Assembly: GCA_955652215.1 (NCBI GenBank)
Contig: CATPAX010000129.1
Location: 1-8,568, forward strand
Reading direction: 5' to 3'
From: an uncultured Solirubrobacteraceae bacterium
GTDB lineage: Bacteria > Actinomycetota > Thermoleophilia > Solirubrobacterales > Solirubrobacteraceae
DNA length: 8,568 bases
The notes under the pieces were generated by a model. That model was not told the DNA's origin. It worked only from the letters and a program-made list of their open reading frames with translations, and searched no databases. Below, piece by piece: positions 6,056 through 8,568 of the stretch; the first letter of the stretch is position 1; every line of letters starts with the position of its first letter. A program made the position numbers and the translations under genes.

Positions 6056-7037
6056 CGTTGCGGTGTTCGGTGCAGGGGGTTTTACGGGCGCGCTAACCGC
6101 GCGCCTGTTGTTTGCGCATCCCCAGTTCGAGCTGCGGTGGCTGACCGCCCGATCCGATGTGGGCCGCCGCCTCGATCAGCTCTATCCCCGGCACCGGGTG
6201 CCACTGGAGCTCGAGGAGCTCGATCTTGACCGCCACGCCGAGGTCGACTGCGCGGTCGTCGCCTACCCTCACGGGGCGGCCGCGCCGGTGGTGATGGAGC
6301 TCCTGCGCCGCGGCGTCAGGGTCGTTGATCTGAGCGCCGACTTCCGCCTGCGCGATGTCGCGACGTATGAGCTGTGGTACCGGGAGCATCCAGCTCCGGG
6401 CCTGATCGACCAGGCCGTATATGGCCTGCCGGAGCACTACCGGCAGCACGTCGCGGATGCCAACCTCGTCGCTAACCCGGGCTGCTATCCCACCGCGACG
6501 CTGCTCGCGCTCGCTCCGCTTGCGCGCGCGGGACTGATCAAGGACGTCGTGATCGACGCCAAGTCCGGCGTGTCGGGGGCGGGGCGGACGCCGAGCGAGA
6601 AGACCCACTTCGTGACCATCGACGAGAACATCACCGCATACGGCGTCGCTCATCACCGCCACACCCCCGAGATCGAGCAGGAGCTTGCCGTGCTCGGAGC
6701 TGAGGTGTTGGTGACATTCACGCCCCATCTCCTGCCGCTCGACCAGGGCGAGCTCGTCTCCTGCTACGTAACGTTGGCCGGTGGCGCCGATGATCTCTCG
6801 CCGCTGTACCACGACGCGTACGCGGATGAGCCGTTCGTGGAGCTCGTCGCCGATCCGCCCGGAGTCCGAGACGTTCGCGAGACGAACTTCTGTCGCATCT
6901 CGGTGCACCGAGACGATCGCACGGGCCGGGCGATCGTGTTCTCGGCGATCGACAACCTCTGGAAGGGTGCGGCGTCTCAGGCAGTCCAGAACTTGAACCT
7001 GATGTTCGGCCTGACCGAGGGCCAGGGGATCAGTTGA
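6048..7037 (+). CDS. argC: N-acetyl-gamma-glutamyl-phosphate reductase
   Basis: Third step of arginine synthesis: NADPH-dependent reduction of N-acetylglutamyl phosphate to N-acetylglutamate semialdehyde, in the cytoplasm. The 329-residue product has an N-terminal dinucleotide-binding motif GAGGFTG (8-14) and LSADFRLRD. The active-site segment is ANPGCYPTA with nucleophile C146, followed by SGVSGAGRTPSEKTHF. The conserved histidine segment is AHHRHTPEIEQEL (H202, H203, H205). TPHLLPLDQGEL and the C-terminal NLWKGAASQAVQNLN complete the family pattern. All key residues are present. Translation begins with GTG, preceded by GAGGA, inside the last codons of pheT (8-base overlap). There is therefore no room for a private promoter or ARG operator directly at the start, and expression probably follows pheST. 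It ends in a TTGA overlap with argJ. Confidence 0.96.
   Translation: MPSVAVFGAGGFTGALTARLLFAHPQFELRWLTARSDVGRRLDQLYPRHRVPLELEELDLDRHAEVDCAVVAYPHGAAAPVVMELLRRGVRVVDLSADFRLRDVATYELWYREHPAPGLIDQAVYGLPEHYRQHVADANLVANPGCYPTATLLALAPLARAGLIKDVVIDAKSGVSGAGRTPSEKTHFVTIDENITAYGVAHHRHTPEIEQELAVLGAEVLVTFTPHLLPLDQGELVSCYVTLAGGADDLSPLYHDAYADEPFVELVADPPGVRDVRETNFCRISVHRDDRTGRAIVFSAIDNLWKGAASQAVQNLNLMFGLTEGQGIS
7024..7028 (+). promoter_or_regulatory. Ribosome-binding site fixing the argJ TTG start
   Basis: AGGGG lies 5 bases before TTG 7034, within the end of argC. It is the main reason to accept the rare TTG codon, together with the continuous ArgJ-like N terminus that follows. Confidence 0.6.
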
Positions 7038-8272
7038 GCGACTTCTTCAGCTCCCGGTGGGTTACCGCTCCGGCGCACGTCCGCGAGCTGCCCGCCGGCC
7101 TGCCGCGGGGCTTCAGAGCCGCCGGCGTCGCCTGCGGTATCAAGGAATCCGGGGCGCTCGATCTCGGGCTACTCGTCTCTGACGCGCCGGCGACCACCAG
7201 CGCCGCCCGCTTCACCCGCTCCGGAACCCAGTCCGCGCCGGTGCTTCTGTGTCTCGAGGGCTGCCGCCTGAAGGAGATCCGGGCGGTCGTGGTCAACTCC
7301 GGAAATGCAAACGCCGCGACCGGCACACCCGGGTTCGAGGACGCGGCCCGAATGCAGTCGCTCGCCGCCGATGCTTGCGGGCTCCCCCCTGAATCGGTCG
7401 CGGTGGCCTCGACAGGCGTGATCGGCGTCCCGCTTCCCAGGGACGCTGTCACGGCCGGCATCGCGGCTGCCGGCGCCGAGCTCCGAACGGAAGGGGACAG
7501 CGACTTCGCCCAGGCGATCCGCACCACGGACACCCTGCGCAAGCACATCAGCCTCGAGGTGATGCTCGAGGCGGGACCAGTCACGCTGAGCGTCCAATGT
7601 AAAGGCGCCGGGATGATCTCGCCGGCATTTGCGACGCTGCTGTGCTTTGTCCAGACCGACGCGGCTCTGCTCTCGGAGACCTGTGAACTGCTGCTCGGGG
7701 TTACAGTCCGGCGTTCGTTCGAGCAGGCCACGGTTGATGGCCAGCTTTCCACAAGCGACACGGTGATCATGCAGTGCAATGGCGAGTCCGGCGTCGAGAT
7801 CCAGCCGGAGACCGGCGACGAGCTTCGGTTCGGGGAGGCGCTCGACGCTGCGTTGCGCCAGCTGGCGCTGGGAGTGCTGCACGATGGGGAGGGCTCCCGG
7901 AGAGTGGGGAGGGTGGTGGTGCGCGGCGGGGAGGAGGACGCGGTGCACCGATCGGCGCGCGCTGTTGCGGGCTCGCCGCTGGTGAAGACCGCCCTCTACG
8001 GCGGGGATCCGAACTGGGGCCGGATCATCCAGGCTGTCGGAATGGCCATGCCGGGGACCGCTCCGCTACCGGTGGATGTCGCGATCGAGGGAGTTCAGGT
8101 CTGCGCCCGGGGGGCGTACGTGCCCCACGACGCGCGGGCACTGGCGGCCGCGGTGCAGCGCGACGAGGTCGAGTTCGAGGTCGGTCTCCCGGGAGACGGT
8201 GCGGAGACGGAGCTGTTCTTCGCCGACCTGGGACACGAATACGTCACGGTGAACGCGGAGTACACGACGTGA
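7034..8272 (+). CDS. argJ: Glutamate N-acetyltransferase / amino-acid acetyltransferase (ArgJ)
   Basis: Transfers the acetyl group from N-acetylornithine to glutamate, closing the acetyl cycle of arginine synthesis. Some ArgJ enzymes also use acetyl-CoA; sequence alone does not settle which type this is. The 412-residue product has the N-terminal [12 protein letters not shown] motif, [13 protein letters not shown], and an oxyanion-hole ASTGVIG (T127-G128). The self-cleavage site lies in [16 protein letters not shown], with T201 as the expected N-terminal nucleophile of the beta chain after autoproteolysis and K190 before it. HDGEGS (E286) and GGDPNWGRI follow. The usual SPNMATML is SPAFATLL here, a mild variant that keeps the Ala-Thr cleavage pair. 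The TTG start overlaps the argC stop (TTGA), supported by AGGGG 5 bases upstream. The end overlaps argB (GTGA). Family assignment is secure; mono- or bifunctionality is not known. Confidence 0.95.
   Translation: MSDFFSSRWVTAPAHVRELPAGLPRGFRAAGVACGIKESGALDLGLLVSDAPATTSAARFTRSGTQSAPVLLCLEGCRLKEIRAVVVNSGNANAATGTPGFEDAARMQSLAADACGLPPESVAVASTGVIGVPLPRDAVTAGIAAAGAELRTEGDSDFAQAIRTTDTLRKHISLEVMLEAGPVTLSVQCKGAGMISPAFATLLCFVQTDAALLSETCELLLGVTVRRSFEQATVDGQLSTSDTVIMQCNGESGVEIQPETGDELRFGEALDAALRQLALGVLHDGEGSRRVGRVVVRGGEEDAVHRSARAVAGSPLVKTALYGGDPNWGRIIQAVGMAMPGTAPLPVDVAIEGVQVCARGAYVPHDARALAAAVQRDEVEFEVGLPGDGAETELFFADLGHEYVTVNAEYTT
8257..8260 (+). promoter_or_regulatory. Ribosome-binding site for the argB GTG start
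   Basis: GGAG lies 8 bases before GTG 8269, inside the end of argJ. This is good spacing and supports the GTGA-overlap start. Confidence 0.5.
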
Positions 8273-8568
8273 GGGATATCGCCACCCTCCTCGAGGCGCT
8301 TCCGTACATCCGCGAGTTCCACGGCAAGACGGTTGTGATCAAGTACGGCGGGGCGGCGATGACCGATCCCACGCTGAAGGCAGAGTTCGCCCGCGACGTC
8401 GTCCTGCTCAAGTATGTCGGGATGAATCCGGTGATCGTCCACGGCGGCGGCCCTGAGATCACGGCCTACATGAAGCGACTTGACCTGCCGGTGCGCTTCG
8501 TAGACGGTCTACGGGTTTCCGACCCGCAGACCGTGGAGCTCGCGAAGATGGTCCTCGTCGGCAAGATC
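8269..8568 (+). CDS. argB: Acetylglutamate kinase, N-terminal part (3' truncated by window edge)
   Basis: Phosphorylates N-acetylglutamate, the second step of arginine synthesis and often the arginine-inhibited one; its product is the substrate of ArgC. The first 100 codons are present, of roughly 290-300 in the family, and the frame is open to the last base. Visible motifs of the amino-acid kinase fold are [20 protein letters not shown] with K25, the nucleotide-binding glycine loop IVHGGGPEI (56-64), and [20 protein letters not shown] (from residue 80), which includes the substrate-contacting Arg-Val. The GTG start overlaps the argJ stop by 4 bases. The N terminus is shorter than in some relatives, which may carry around ten more residues, but an upstream start would lie inside argJ. 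In related genomes argD and argR or argF follow; they would be outside this window. Confidence 0.95.
   Translation, partial: MRDIATLLEALPYIREFHGKTVVIKYGGAAMTDPTLKAEFARDVVLLKYVGMNPVIVHGGGPEITAYMKRLDLPVRFVDGLRVSDPQTVELAKMVLVGKI

Noticed and set aside
1..8568. A new defence, mobile or secretion system
   Set aside because: Apart from the sigma remnant, every stretch longer than 100 bases is accounted for by conserved housekeeping genes; no transposase, integrase, tRNA attachment site, CRISPR repeat or toxin-antitoxin pair is visible.

Overview
The window is a G+C-rich stretch of bacterial chromosome with every gene on the + strand. The order infC - rpmI - rplT - SpoU-type rRNA methyltransferase - pheS - pheT - argC - argJ - argB is the arrangement known from Actinomycetota; Mycobacterium tuberculosis has the same backbone with insertions. 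Base composition, GTG/TTG starts and this synteny point to an actinobacterium. The style of the ECF sigma remnant suggests, as inference only, a deep lineage such as Thermoleophilia.

Region 1 (1-445) is the 3' end of infC (initiation factor IF3). It carries an unusually long, Ala/Pro/Glu/Gln-rich C-terminal tail built partly from heptad repeats. Region 2 (446-1175) separates infC from rpmI, which are normally adjacent. It holds a candidate promoter and a decayed ECF-type sigma factor gene, whose frame is broken by an exact 46-bp tandem duplication. Region 3 (1176-1797) is rpmI-rplT (ribosomal proteins L35 and L20), overlapping by ATGA and closed by a strong intrinsic terminator.

Region 4 (1814-6055) is a SpoU-family 2'-O-methyltransferase gene overlapping pheS by 4 bases, followed by pheT; pheS and pheT encode the two subunits of phenylalanyl-tRNA synthetase. 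Region 5 (6048-8568) is argC, argJ and the first 100 codons of argB, three arginine biosynthesis genes. argC overlaps pheT by 8 bases, argC/argJ and argJ/argB each overlap by 4 bases, and all three start with non-ATG codons. From 1814 to the window end there is no gap larger than 22 bases between genes and no internal terminator that I can see. This part therefore reads as one transcription unit joining rRNA modification, tRNA charging and arginine synthesis.

Most of the window is conserved housekeeping DNA. I found no phage, insertion sequence, CRISPR array, RNA gene or new defence-like system. The points worth a second look are the IF3 tail, the broken sigma gene inside the infC-rpmI interval, the signals around it, and the cysteine insert in PheS.
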